NCBI GenBank assembly: GCA_030278955.1
Contig: JAOANR010000015.1
Location: forward strand, 36,612,487 to 36,676,486
Direction: 5' to 3'
Length of the DNA stretch: 64,000 bases
From: Hygrophila difformis
Lineage: Eukaryota > Streptophyta > Magnoliopsida > Lamiales > Acanthaceae
Of this stretch, positions 52,912 to 64,000 are shown piece by piece. Both the position numbers and the translations under genes were made by a program. Within the stretch, counting starts at the first letter, position 1. Each line of letters starts with the position of its first letter. The notes beneath the pieces were generated by a model. The model ran no database searches, was not told where the DNA came from, and was given only the letters and a program-made list of their open reading frames with translations.

Positions 52912-53665
52912 ACTTCAAATCAATAATTCAAATATTTGGGATTCCCAATGCAATCCTACATTTACTTCAAATCAACAATTCAAATATTAGGGATTCCCAA
53001 TGTAATCCTACATATACTTTAAATCAACAATTCAAATATTTGGGATTCACGATGTAATCCTACATTAACTTCAAATCAACAATTCAAATATTTGGGATTC
53101 CCAATGTAATCATACATATACTCCCTCCGTCCCACGAAGTTTGACCCCTATTCCTTTTTGGGGTGTCCCACGAAGTTTGATCCCTTTCTCTTTTTAGAAA
53201 AATTAAATTAATATAAGTTTGATTAGAAACTTAATTATTGTCAAATCACATTAAAAATACTTACTTTTACTATTCTGCACAAATTCCAATGCATTTTTAC
53301 TTTCCTACACAAAGTCCCCTATATTTCTTTAATTCTTAATATTACAAAATTGATACAAATAAAAATTGTATAAAATATATATTCTAAAACTACACGATTA
53401 GACGATTCTAACAAGACCACACTTGAATATTTTTTTCTAATTACATCATTACGATAATATTAAGTCAAAGTTAAACAATAAACAGTATCAAAATTCATTA
53501 GAATCTTAAACACAAATACTCACACCACTTTCATTACTAAACTCCACTACCTAAATTACCGTGCCCAAAAGAAAGGGTTCAATCTTCGCGGGACGGAGGG
53601 AGTACTTTAAATCAGCAATTCAAATATTTGGGATTTCCAATGTAATGTACATTTACTTCAAATCA
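52912..53665. repeat. Minisatellite, ~52-bp unit, split by a MITE
   Basis: About five imperfect units share AATTCAAATATTTGGGATTC, then CAATGTAATC and TACAT. Four units lie left of the MITE (53,121-53,602) and one full unit plus a partial unit lie right of it. Confidence 0.85.
53121..53602. mobile_element. Stowaway-like MITE (family M2)
   Basis: 482 bp with ends CTCCCTCCGTCCCACGAAG and the matching right end CGCGGGACGGAGGGAG. TA at 53,119-53,120 and 53,603-53,604. Confidence 0.85.
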
Positions 53666-53851
53666 ACCTGTGACTTTATCAAAAGGAGAGCTGACAATAA
53701 GTTCACTTAACAATATTATTTTAAGAAATCAAATATTTCTAGAATCAAACATATCAAATGGATAATTCTTTTAACAATCAAGATATTAGTATATACGAAA
53801 GTGAAGAATGTTAATAAAGCCATAAAATGTAAGAAATCTCTCTCATTTTTT

Positions 53852-54105
53852 TGAGAAAGGAGGACTTTATTGCACTGCCAAACTCATTACATCAATGCAC
53901 AGATACGGAGAACCAAAGCATAACATCCTCCACTACGATATTAACAACAGACAGCTCAATGATTTAGACACAGCAGAAAGCGCATGCTCCCAACAGCTAA
54001 AAAAATCTTCTGGTGCAAGTAAGCATCCTTGATTCCGAATTGCACACAGCTTTCCTCCTGCATAGATGCACACAGCTTTTCTCCTGCACACACAGCTTCT
54101 CTCAT
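53852..54105 (-). mobile_element. 5'-truncated LINE 3' end
   Basis: The T run at about 53,848-53,853 is the tail. The minus strand ends CAATAAAGTCCTCCTTTCTC plus poly(A), a typical plant LINE 3' terminus. Possible duplicates TCTCTCATT lie at both sides. Internal tandem words CACACAGCTTTTCTCCTGC occur at 54,046-54,100. Non-coding. Confidence 0.6.
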
Positions 54106-54888
54106 TAATCATTCAACAAACAATCAAATAAATAATCCATGAAAAGGGCCAGTTCATTTAATTTATTTCAATATATAGCAGCTCACTCACAATCAAAAAT
54201 TCCTAGATGAATAAGAAAGTTGGAACCAGTTCGATGCTTCAAACATTAAAAGAGAGAAGCGGCCAGCTTTTCCAATTTTACAGGCATCAAAGGCACGTCC
54301 CCCTATTCTAAACAGACATGCAAGTTGATTCTGAAAAAACAACAACATTGCACTTTCTAGGTGACTATACAACCACATCCCACTTTTGTTCAAACATCAA
54401 ACTATTCATTCCCATGGTGAAAACATGATCCCTGTATGAATATTTTCTGGATCATTGCGTTCATTCTCGGCAAATTGATGAGTGTAATAAGAGAATCACT
54501 GCATTTTTGAGAGCAGGATCCTCATACACCAATTATAAAAAATAAAAATATATTTAAAAAGGAATTGTACACTAAACAACAAAAAACCATACAACTTCTA
54601 CTTCAAAATGTCTACAATAATGTATTAACACTTAGATCAAAGAACAAATAACAATACCACGATGGGGTTGACAGGTCGAAATACTTCAGCACATAACTGA
54701 GAAGAAAGTGGGAAGGTTAGTGCAGAAAGGTGAGATCATTACCAACAAATGCGAAAGTATATCGATATGGAAAAATTCTTCTCACAAATGACCAATATCC
54801 TTCATATGTATTAGAAGATCTGGTCTCAACTGATGGATTAGTTTGATAGTCTGATTATCCTCCTCTATGATCCGATGTGTTTGGATTA
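54106..54888. other. Unannotated stretch
   Basis: No supported gene. It could be the 3' UTR of the putative minus-strand unit to the right. Confidence 0.3.
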
Positions 54889-55472
54889 TGTGAAACCACA
54901 ATCAAAGCTTGCCTACTCTAGAGACCCAATTCCGAAAAGGTTCTGCCCAAATCTGCACATAAGATCCAGGCCACACACAAGTGAATGATCAAATGCGCAC
55001 ATCGATGCAGTAAACATAACTCAATATAATCATGGAGTGGGAATAAAGTTCATACGCAACTGAAATTATTCAACACTTCCAACCTAACTCTACTAATGAA
55101 AAATTATAGTTCAATACTTAAAATCCAACAACCAAATCATCCAGTGGACATTAAGGGGAAACAAAAAGGAATCCAAAATATTAGGCACAATACTATCTTA
55201 ATTGAAAATGTATAACATCATTAACAAACTCTACTTGCCTGCGGGAATTTTGTTGGATCTGCCCAAAATCTTCACTTGCAATCACTGCATAGGGAGAAAG
55301 AAACATGTATTGACTCCTTCATAGGACAATATATAGTTGCAAGAATAGTGACCTATTTCATCATACCAGGATTCTGCGACTTCTAATTATTAGTGCCTTT
55401 CATTGTCCTAGCTTCTTTGTTTAAATGAACGTCATGCCAGAATTGTTAGGGAAAATAAGAAATCAAATGCAG

Positions 55473-55515
<43 letters not shown>

Positions 55516-55960
55516 ATCTGGTTTACCTTGAACTGGCCGTTGTAGAGGGTGTCGGTCCAGTTAGTCAAGAGATTCATAACAAAAACACTCTTCTGCTTCA
55601 AACCCTAGAACCACAAAAATAATAACAAAAACTCAGGCAAAAGGGTAGAGACAATACCTAAAAAATTAAAGAAAGAAACATATCGAGCGCATAAAACCGT
55701 CTACAAATAAAATAAGAAATAAATTACCTCTTCCAATCTCTTCTCAGAAATAGCCTAAAAGACTGCAAAATCGTTAGCAAGGAGGTGGAAAAGGAGAGAC
55801 CTGCGGCTAGAGGAGACAGCGGCGGCGGAGGGGCAGTATCTTACGGGGAAAATCAATCGAAGGGGATGGGAGAAGATGGCGCTCTCTTGGTCGAAGGAGA
55901 ACAACAGCTTCTTTCTGAAGAATCGTGAGGGATTTCAATCTCTTTCCTGGCATGGGAGCA
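54889..55960 (-). other. Putative small spliced transcription unit on the minus strand
   Basis: A GC-richer, CT-rich leader-like block (55,760-55,960, minus strand) ends at an exon-like AGAGATTGGAAGAG|GTAATT donor. An exon follows at about 55,523-55,604 bounded by TTCTAG and AAG|GTAAACC, with the frame MNLLTNWTDTLYNGQFK. Next comes an exon ending CCCGCAG|GCAAGTAG, a good GC-AG donor, near 55,245. A last block AG|ATTTGGGCAGAACC follows near 54,960. No family is recognised and the exons do not join into one convincing frame, so this may be a long non-coding RNA or a decayed gene. Confidence 0.3.
55478..55513. repeat. GA microsatellite
   Basis: About 18 GA repeats, located in an intron of the putative minus-strand unit. 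Confidence 0.95.
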
Positions 55961-56740
55961 TATATTTATACTAGGGAGGATAATTTCCATGTCATTGTTC
56001 ATTTTTTTTATGTTGAAAGTGGATGTTTTAGTGGGTGAAAGAGAAAGTAATAAAAAATTGTTTGGGTGGGGAAAATTGTAGAGGCGGGAAACTATGTGTT
56101 GTAGAATGTTATTACTTTTAATGTGATAAAAGATTTAACCATGATCTTCCCACCCCCAACCCAACCGCCACATCATCATTAATTTTTTTTAAAAAAAAAT
56201 GGTGAGAGGTCTCTCCCCTTGGGTCGACCAAAACTAAAATGAGACCCTTTGGTCTCCATCACATTGGCCAATGGGATTGAGCCATTTGTCTCAATCTCAT
56301 TGGTCAACTAAAATTTAAAACACTAAATTTAAAATCATTGTATTTTTATATTTTAAAATAAAAATAAATAAAAAAATATACCAAAATTTATAATTTTTCA
56401 TTCTCTACAAATAGAGACCACTTTTCCTATACTTTTTTTAAATACATAATATCTCAATTTTGATATATTTAACCCATTTTAAAATTTATATAAATAAAAA
56501 TAAATAAAGAATATACTAAAATTTTAGATTTTTAATTCTTTATAAATAATATAAAATATTTTATATTTTTAATACATTAATTTTTTTATATTTCAACATA
56601 ATGTAAAATTAAAAAGATAAAAATAATTATATATAATATTGTGGTTGGATGGTTGGGTGGTTATTGATAAAGTATGTAAAATTGAAGTGGTTGGGTTGGG
56701 ATGTATATTGATGAGTTGGAAGAGAGAGAAATTAATAAAA
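55961..56740. other. AT-rich stretch, no gene
   Basis: No supported feature. The 5' end of the Helitron to the right may lie in or near it but could not be identified. Confidence 0.4.
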
Positions 56741-56789
56741 TAATGAGATGATTGGATGGTTGGGTGGTTGGGGTGGTGATAATGGTAGT

Positions 56790-57045
56790 CTTAGGGCTGC
56801 TGCTTCTCGATCTGCCTAATTTTTGCCTCATTCCATTTGGGCTTTGGAGAGGAAATCACCGCCGCGCATCGTCGCCTCACTGCAAATCAACACCGGAGAA
56901 GAAGAGACAAAGGTGTGTATGTGTATTACGGCTTTTTCCTCTCGATCTGCCTAATTTTTGGCTCATTCGATTTGGGCTTTCGACAGGAAATCACGTCGTC
57001 GCCTCACTGGAAATCAACACCGGAGAAGAAGAGCCGAAGGTATAG
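56790..57045 (+). repeat. Tandem duplication of ~127 bp with exon-like content
   Basis: The unit CTCGATCTGCCTAATTTTTG, then GGAAATCAC and CAACACCGGAGAAGAAGAG occurs twice. Each copy ends just before a GTGTGT or GTATAG donor-like site, which suggests a duplicated 5' exon. 57,060-57,300 is a GC-rich block with Gly/Arg-rich frames on the plus strand and no recognisable family. Confidence 0.6.
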
Positions 57046-57876
57046 TTTTAATTCCATTGCGTTCATTGTCCCCCCTATCCCGTTGCTTGTTATGATCGGA
57101 TGGAATTTGGATCGGCCAAGGGGTCTTGCCGGGGGTTACATTGGGCCGGCGTCGGGAGGAGGAGGAGCCGGCGACCCCTGCCGGGGCGTGGTGGGGCCGA
57201 GATCGCGCCGCAGGGTGGCATCGGGGAGCAGCAACGCTGCTGCTGCGGTGGTCGCCGGCAATGGGCTCCCCTCCTACGAGGGTGATGGTGGCTGAGGCGG
57301 TGTTCAGTGGCGGTGGTGATAGTCGTTCCGTTGCTTCATTGTTGCTTCTCTTGGCTTACATTAATTTAGTTTTCTCTTGGCTTACATTAATTTTTGCCAA
57401 AGTTGAATATTATCTCAAATTTATTGTTTTTACAGTGAATCTCCAAATATTTAGTATGTGCAGCTGTTTAGTATATAATTTGACATAATATAGTGCAAAT
57501 AAAGAGTACAACAACAAAAACTGAAATGACACTTCATATGTAAATAATTGAAATGCCGATTTGAGATGTAATAATTGTTGTTGAAGTTTAAGGGGTGAAT
57601 GTCAGTGTGATTATCAAGTGGGACATTCCCCTGAACCTTGCTTATGTGGAGCTTATTTTAGTGTTCCAATGGTTGTGCCTGTAATTACTATACAATCTAT
57701 TCTTAATTGAAATAGCAAAGCTATTGTCTTGTGCTTTGCATATGTGTTCTTCAGTTGTTTTAATTATCAATTATCGATTTAGTATATGCAACTGAAAATT
57801 TGACTTGGTATAGTGCCATTTGCATTCACTGGAAAAGTGCTATTTAGTATATAATTAATTATTTGATCTTCTGCAG

Positions 57877-58049
57877 CCTTGTCTCGGTTGCTACCTCCTG
57901 TTGGAAAAGCTCTCCACATTGTTGGTAACACAATAAAAGATTGATTTTATAATCTACTTTGTTTAAAAAAATCTTACTGGCGATTCTATAATCTGTTGCA
58001 GCCTTGTCTGGGTTGCTACCTCCCGTTGGAAAAGCACTCCACATTGTTG
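57877..58049 (+). repeat. Duplicated 48-bp exon-like unit
   Basis: 57,877-57,924 and 58,002-58,049 are both 48 bp, both preceded by GCAG and followed by GTAA, and differ by only a few bases. The surrounding intron-like DNA is also duplicated. 48 bp is 16 codons, so the unit could be added without shifting frame. The protein is not recognised. Confidence 0.6.
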
Positions 58050-58634
58050 GTAAGACAAAAAAAGATTGATTCTATAATCTACTATTTTTAAAAAAAAGCT
58101 CTCCACGTTGTTGGTTCTTTCTGGTTTAAAAATTCTTACTTTTCTGCTGTTGTTTGTATGGCGATGGTATCAGTTTACAAATGGTATTTTTATCTTACCT
58201 TGGTAATAAGGATTTGTTTATGATGCTGCTTCCCAGGATCAAAGCCTAAATGGAAACATAGCCTCATCTTTTCAGTTGTACATGTTACTGGTTACTACAA
58301 ATTCGTTATATATTCATGCTTTCCTTATGGTTTCTATTTCTTCTTTCTCACAGTTGTTGAGGCCTCTCACATTGTCGATTGGAACTTTGCTGCACAACGT
58401 TCATTACGATGCCTTCTAACCAAGTATGTAATTAGCTTCTATAAATTAACTATGCATTTATTCTAACCTCTGCTTTGCAATAATTCATGTCATGTATTAC
58501 TATTCGTAATTTCTCACCGTTTCTTCCAACTTCTAAATACTTACGTCAATTCATCAATATAGCTAGCATAAAATAACTGAAATTTCATTCATCAATAGAC
58601 CTAACATAACATAACTGAAACTTGATCGATACAG

Positions 58635-61479
58635 CCGCGTCGTTCTGCACGTCATCGGCTGCTCCTTCAAGATGCACACCCACAAACTCGTTTTCGTCAC
58701 AAAAGAGATAATATCCCCACTTCTCCATGGATCTCCCCAACTCCTACTGTTTGTACTCACTGTGGGGCATTGCTTTTCGATCATGAGTTTCCAACGTTCT
58801 GTTGTGGTGGGGGTTCTTTTACATTGCCAGATTTAGAAGTTCCGCCTGAATTAAGTGATTTATTCTTGGGCTCCGATGAACAATCTGAACATTTTGCCAC
58901 ATACATTCGTTCATATAATAACTCCTTCGCATTTTCTACGCTTGGTGTTAAATATGATGTTTCTCTATGCGAAAATGAGCAAAACTTGTACATATTTCGT
59001 GTTAACGGCACCATGCACCACTTTATTAATCCTTTACAACCAAGTACGACAACATATCACCATTTGCAATTATACTACCATGACCCTGCAACTGAGCTTG
59101 AAGCTCGGTTAAAGACTTATGATAAATTAAATGAAAAGATAGTATCATTGCTTATTAATCTTTCCAACCATAATCCATATGCTAGGTTTTTTAGACAATT
59201 ATACCAAATGCCTTCAATTCATGAGTACAAAATATTCTTGCGAACACACTATCATCTTGACCAACGAGTCTATAATCATCCAACTGTTGATGGCATCTCA
59301 ATTATTTGGCAAGACGGTCAATCCCAAACTCCTGATTTGCACCGAGATATTCAAATCTATCCTATTGAAGATAAAGTGAAAAAAATCTCATATTTTAGTT
59401 TTGCATATGACCCAATGCAATATCCTCTATTGCACCCTTATGGTCAACCAGGGTGGAATGTAGGGATTTTCAAAGAAAGGTCTCATCGTTCTTCTGTGCA
59501 ATTTACCGCACAGAACTTGGTTGATTCAATGAATTCTGAGCAAGATGGCGACGACACATCTCCACGTATGAATTTCTCATTCTAACAAATACACGTATAT
59601 CTAATATGTATATGTTGATCATATCATTTATATTTTTATTATTATTTTCCGTATTATTGCAGCAAGGAAACAAAGACGAGTTGACAAGCTTCAAGTTTCA
59701 GTTCGAGAATATTATGCATTTCGATTACAAATCCGCCCTTCCAATCCTTCCATTCTTTTGCGTTCAGGTCGTTTGTTACAACAATATATTGTTGATCAAT
59801 ACATTAAGATTGAAACTCAACGCCTTGACTTTTTTCGTTCTGAACAAGCACAAAAGAATCAGCGCTATGAGACTTTACAAGGTCTTGTTGATGCTTACCA
59901 TGTTCAAGGCATATAAAATTTAGCCTCGGTTGGCAAACCAACTATTCTTCCATCATCTTTTATTGGCGGTCCACGAGATATGCATAGACGATATATGGAT
60001 GCCATGGCTCTTGTACAAACATATGGAAAACCTGACTTTTTTATTACAATGACTTGTAACCCACAATGGCCTGACATTCAGGGATATTTGTCATCGAATG
60101 AGTTAAACATTAATAGACTAGATATAGTATCTAGAATTTTCCGCGTTAAACTAGAAGAGTTGAAACAAGAGATATTCAAAGAACATTTGTTAGGTCAAGT
60201 ACAAGCGTACTCATATGTAGTTGAGTTCCAAAAAAGAGGTTTACCGCATATTCATATGCTGCTCATCATGTGTCCAGATGCAAAATTGACATGTCCTTCA
60301 CAATATGATTCTATTGTCTGTGCAGAACTGCCTGACCAAGCAACCAACCCATATTTGTACGATCTTGTTTGTAAACACATGCTTCATGGGCCATGTGGTG
60401 AAATGAATCCAAACAACGTTTGTATGAAAGATCGTAAATGTAAGAATCATTATCCAAAGGACTTTAACAATACGACGAACCATGCACCGAATGGATATCC
60501 TATGTATCGTAGGCGTAACAATGGCTCTGTAGCATATGTTCGTGGTAAACTTTTGGATAATCGTTGGGTTGTGCCATACAATCCATACTTATTGGCTAAA
60601 TTTGATTGTCATATAAATGTTGAGGTTTGCTCCACCATCAAGCTTGTTAAGTATCTATACAAATATGTATATAAAGGTCATGATCGAGTTGCTTTCTCAG
60701 TAGGCCATCCTGACTCTCCAAACCATATCGATGAGATCAAAGCCTTCCAAACAGCCCGGTGGGTCGCACCGCCTGAGGCATGTTGTCGTATTTTCAGCTT
60801 CGCACTTAATGAAATACACCCATCGGTCCTTCGTCTTCAATTACACTTACCGAATTACCAATACACAAGTTTCATGGCCACAGATTCTATAAAAAATATT
60901 TTAAATGCCGATAAAGCACAACGAACAATGCTTACAGAATTGTTTAAAACGAATGCAACTAACTCAGCAGCAAGACAGGCAAATCTTTTATACAAAGAAT
61001 TCCCTCAGCATTTTGTATGGCAAAGTGTTTCTCGTATTTGGACACCTCGCAAGCTCCGCGTAATGATTGGTCGTATTGTTACCGCACAACCTTCTGAAAA
61101 TGAACGATACTACTTGCGTTTGTTGCTCCAACATCGTCGTTGCCCAACTTCTTTTGAAAACTTGAGAACTGTCAACGGTACAATGCACGAAACCTTTCGG
61201 GCAGCTTGTGTTGCTCTAGGTTTACTTGAAAGTGATTCAGCCATAATTGACTGCTTACTAGAAGCATCGGAATACCGTTTGCCAAAATCTTTCGCCCAAT
61301 TGTTTGCAACTGTCTTGGAGTTTTGTAATCCAGCTGAGCCACAACAGCTTTGGTCTCAGTTCTACCAATACTGTACATTTATACATCAAGAATCTAACAT
61401 AAGTGAAATAATAATAGAGGCTGAAGCATATGCAATTGTTAATCAATTCCTTTCACACACTGGGGTGCGCTGTTTATGA
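58635..61479 (+). pseudogene. Helitron Rep/helicase gene, helicase part missing
   Basis: Exon 58,635-59,565 carries the N-terminal zinc-like region (CTHCG, then CCGGGSFTLPDLEVPPE) and FATYIRSYNNSFAFSTLG. A GT-AG intron (59,566-59,662) follows. The next exon reads VREYYAFRLQIR, has a stop TAA at about 59,915, and continues IGGPRDMHRRYMDAM, GKPDFFITMTCNPQWPD, the HUH motif GLPHIHMLLIM (about 60,238-60,270) and the Rep tyrosine region KYLYKYVYKGHD (about 60,652-60,687). The Rep would nick and join DNA for rolling-circle transposition. The frame ends at 61,479 before any Walker A motif, so the PIF1-type helicase is absent. Confidence 0.88.
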
Positions 61480-62234
61480 AAACCTTGCATCAACTATCCT
61501 GGATGCTAATGTGTTTGAGATTGATGCACAGGGACCTGAGGTACAGTTTTCCATACCTCTCTCTTCAAAATATTTATCATTACAACCAAAACCTCAATTT
61601 GAAATTGCTCCTGTTCATAATGTCTTCACAGAATGTCACCTCATATTGCAATGCCCGCAACAAAATCCTGTTAGACAACAAATTTCAACTGTGCATTAAG
61701 AAAAAGATGAATACTACAGGGAACTACCAAGGTTATAATTATACACTTACAAGCATGGCAGAACTTGCAGAAGGTATGAGCAACATACATTATATGTCAA
61801 TAAAGTCTTATGCCAGAATTTAACTAAATGAATAATATAATGTTTTTTCTAACTAAATTTTGCAGAAATTCACCTCACCAGCAGTCCCAAATCACCACCA
61901 GCAACCCTACCTTCTCCATCATCTGCAGCCCATTCAGGCCTCACTCCCATTATGGCAACAATGCATCCTTCATCTTCTAGCAACCGCCAGGCCAAAGGAA
62001 AAAGTAGTGAACAAATATTTTCCACCATATTCAATTTTCTAACCTTAAAAAATAAATATTAATAAGGCATCATTATTCATATGTGCATTCCAGGTGCTGT
62101 ATTCAAGAGTCTTACTTCGCTCATGGAAGCAGATGGAATACCAGACAAGCCAAAAGGCATCACCATCAAATCTGAAAAAACTACCCGTGCGAAGAAGACA
62201 AAATTGGCAGATAAAGCTAAGGGTGCTAGATAGC
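61480..62234 (+). other. Exon-like blocks after the Rep domain, origin unknown
   Basis: Short open blocks have plausible splice sites. One ends GCAGAAG|GTATGA near 61,775; another starts after TTTTGCAG at 61,864 (Ser/Pro-rich). A last one starts after TTCCAG near 62,093, reading VFKSLTSLMEADGIPDKPKG and Lys-rich to a stop at 62,234. No Helitron helicase sequence is present. They may derive from a captured host gene or an RPA-like Helitron ORF; the family is not recognised. Confidence 0.35.
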
Positions 62235-63468
62235 AATATGCATGTGAATAGCTAATTCCTCATGTTTCGGAAATTTGACATGGAAACCAACCTTACCATT
62301 GAGGATTGGTTTTCATTAATCAAATTTTAGTACTATATTTTGCGTATGAACAACTATCATTTTGTATAAACCTAATATCATATTGCAAGCATAACGCTGC
62401 ATCTTTTGTATATCTATCTTATTTTGAATTAGCCGAAGCCATAATTACTTTATATGATATGTTGTCTGCTGTTCATCAACTTTGTCATAGTTATGGTGTT
62501 GTTCATGTGATTTGAATTGGCTATTTTGTCTGTGGGGCATAGTTAAATCCAATAACCATGCAATTAATTGTTGTTCTTTATTTCCTATTTCTTTTGTGAA
62601 CACAGACATAGTATTCATTATTGCAATTGATTACAGCTATGTGTTGCTGTGACCATGCAAAAACCATGTAACAATTCAATAACCATGTAATTAATTGTTG
62701 TTCTCATATGTACATAGCGATTATTATCAAAATAACATTACAACAAATATCATCACAAATAATATCAACGAGAAATATTTAAAACTATATTATATGATTA
62801 ACTACAATACATCCACTTGAATAATCAACTAATTGCTTCTAACCCCATACGAATTTGAAACAATATCTACACACATCTCCAATAACTATATTATTCCGTT
62901 CGAAAAAATGACCCAGGCCTCGTGACATTTTTAATGCTCCCAACTGAACTTTGCATAGAACACCACCTTCTCCACAACGAAGCCAAGTGCTTCTTCAAAA
63001 TTGCAAACCTAAATTTTCCCATACATTCTTTGGAATAAACTGCAACAATATTCAGACATACAATTAGTACCTGCAACAATATTCAAACATCATTTTATTC
63101 AGTGAAAAAACTATTTACTTATCTAACAATATAATAATCAATACCAAACTACGGAGGTGTAACTGTTTGTAGCTGATTCTTTAACTTTTACTTTCTTCCT
63201 ATGTTTCTTGTTGGCTTCCTAGAACTACGGAGATGTGTTTGGAATGAACATCTATTTTTCCATAAAATTCAAAATTTTTGAAAGTTTAAATTGTTCAGAA
63301 TAACTGTTCCGAAAAGTACTCAATTTATCCTGGTAAGCATTGCCTTACGTCTATTCCGTATTAACAATTATGCAATTTTACATATTCCAGTTCTCTTTCG
63401 ATGAAAAGACCCACTCAAACTATTCAATTTGCTTGCTATCTCATAACATCATCCTTTTTAGTATTCAT
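62235..63468. other. Helitron 3' region without a gene
   Basis: AT-rich. It contains short direct repeats (AACCATGTAATTAATTGTTGTTCT at two positions near 62,560 and 62,690, and ACTACGGAG near 63,150 and 63,225). No coding signal. Confidence 0.4.
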
Positions 63469-63506
63469 TCCAGACGCGGGGCATCGCCCGCACCACACGA
63501 GCACTA

Positions 63507-63507
<1 letters not shown>
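63469..63507 (+). mobile_element. Helitron 3' terminus
   Basis: The hairpin GCGGGGCATCGCCCGC is followed after about 12 nt by CTAG (63,504-63,507) and then T. This is the Helitron 3' signature, in the right orientation and about 2 kb after the Rep gene. The 5' TC end was not identified. Confidence 0.8.

Positions 63508-63547
<40 letters not shown>
63508..63547. repeat. TA microsatellite at the Helitron insertion site
   Basis: About 19 TA repeats directly after CTAG. Helitrons insert between A and T, so a TA tract is a natural target. Confidence 0.9.
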
Positions 63548-63550
<3 letters not shown>

Positions 63551-64000
63551 TGAAAGTAGATGATAGACCCATCTCAAACTATGATAATGAGGCCCTGAGC
63601 TCTAACTTAATTTAGGCCACCACCACATAACAATGAATTTAATATTCAATTGATAAACCACCAAAGGAAAAACATGCAACAAAAACATGACACATGTGTT
63701 CTAACAATGTGGTTTTGCACCATTTTCTGGTTTTATTATATGGCATGTATTGAAACAAGTATATGATCAACTTTGGATTGAAATAATGCTCATGTTTTTA
63801 TGTGTTCCATTGGCCCCCCGATAATAGATATGCTGGAGTACTCGATTTCGATTCTGCTGAGTGAGATTGATTTTTCCAACTTGGGATAATACAGTAGTTT
63901 CTTATTTATGTGTTTGTAAGGAGTTACTCAGTTATGAGTTGAGTAGATTCTTGTAGCAGCATAGTATTTTTTTTTTTTTTTTTCAGGAAACTTGTGCATT
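63548..64000 (+). repeat. Another copy of the F-box gene 3' flank
   Basis: 63,697-63,965 matches the 3' flanks at 33,890-34,080 and 34,830-35,070 (AATGTGGTTTTGCAC, GGCATGTATTGAAACAAG, CAACTTTGGATTGAAAT, GGAGTTACTCAGTTATGAG). Its F-box gene may have been displaced by the Helitron, or may be lost. The last bases begin the T-run plus AGGAAAC unit also seen at 36,150 and 41,790. Confidence 0.75.

Noticed and set aside
57100..57488. Gly/Arg-rich frames in a GC-rich block
   Set aside because: Overlapping open frames in several phases reflect base composition; no family recognised.

Overview
This is nuclear DNA from a flowering plant, almost certainly a eudicot. The evidence is spliced plant-type genes (an IQ67-domain gene with GT-AG introns), intronless F-box genes with F-box-associated domains, AT-rich intergenic DNA and a dense mix of plant transposon classes. 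I cannot name the species. Only three loci look like intact host genes: an IQD gene at the left end and two related F-box genes at 32.7 kb and 47 kb. Nearly everything else is mobile DNA, decayed gene copies, or AT-rich sequence in which I see nothing.

Layout. 0-3.1 kb: IQD gene, probably with a 5'-UTR intron. 3.1-8.7 kb: Ty1/copia element with LTRs, target duplication GTATC and a broken polyprotein, inserted about 195 bp after the IQD stop codon. 8.7-10.4 kb: AT-rich repeats with a Stowaway-like MITE. 10.4-32.4 kb: an integrated pararetrovirus (Caulimoviridae-like) on the minus strand, about 8.1 kb once three later insertions are subtracted. Those are a very young Gypsy-type LTR element that carries gag but no pol (11,284-19,936, target duplication TCAAT), a 5'-truncated LINE with a 20-bp target duplication (22,407-27,392), and a TA-flanked MITE (27,605-27,864). 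The viral gene order reads: small ORF, tRNA-Met primer site, small ORFs, coat protein with zinc knuckle, movement protein fused to protease, reverse transcriptase, RNase H, and a C-terminal ORF split by the Gypsy element. All the main viral genes are visibly broken.

32.7-48.1 kb: an F-box gene region expanded by duplication. It holds two intact F-box genes, decayed 3' copies, three stray fragments of the IQD 3' end, a 1.3-kb duplication (35.6-38.6 and 41.3-42.8 kb), tRNA-derived SINEs, two long-inverted-repeat elements and nested MITEs. One nest is three deep and has its natural empty site in the sister copy. 48.1-56.7 kb: AT-rich DNA with a probable Helitron end, a perfect 22-bp hairpin, a minisatellite, and many very short poly(A)-tailed insertions flanked by target duplications. 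54.9-56.0 kb may hold a small minus-strand transcription unit. 56.8-63.5 kb: a Helitron with a Rep (HUH) domain but no helicase, ending in a hairpin and CTAG before T. The window closes with another copy of the F-box 3' flank, so the F-box array probably continues to the right.

Functionally, the IQD protein should bind calmodulin and microtubules, and the F-box proteins should act as substrate adaptors of SCF ubiquitin ligases. The rest records successive insertions whose order can be read from target duplications and filled/empty site pairs.
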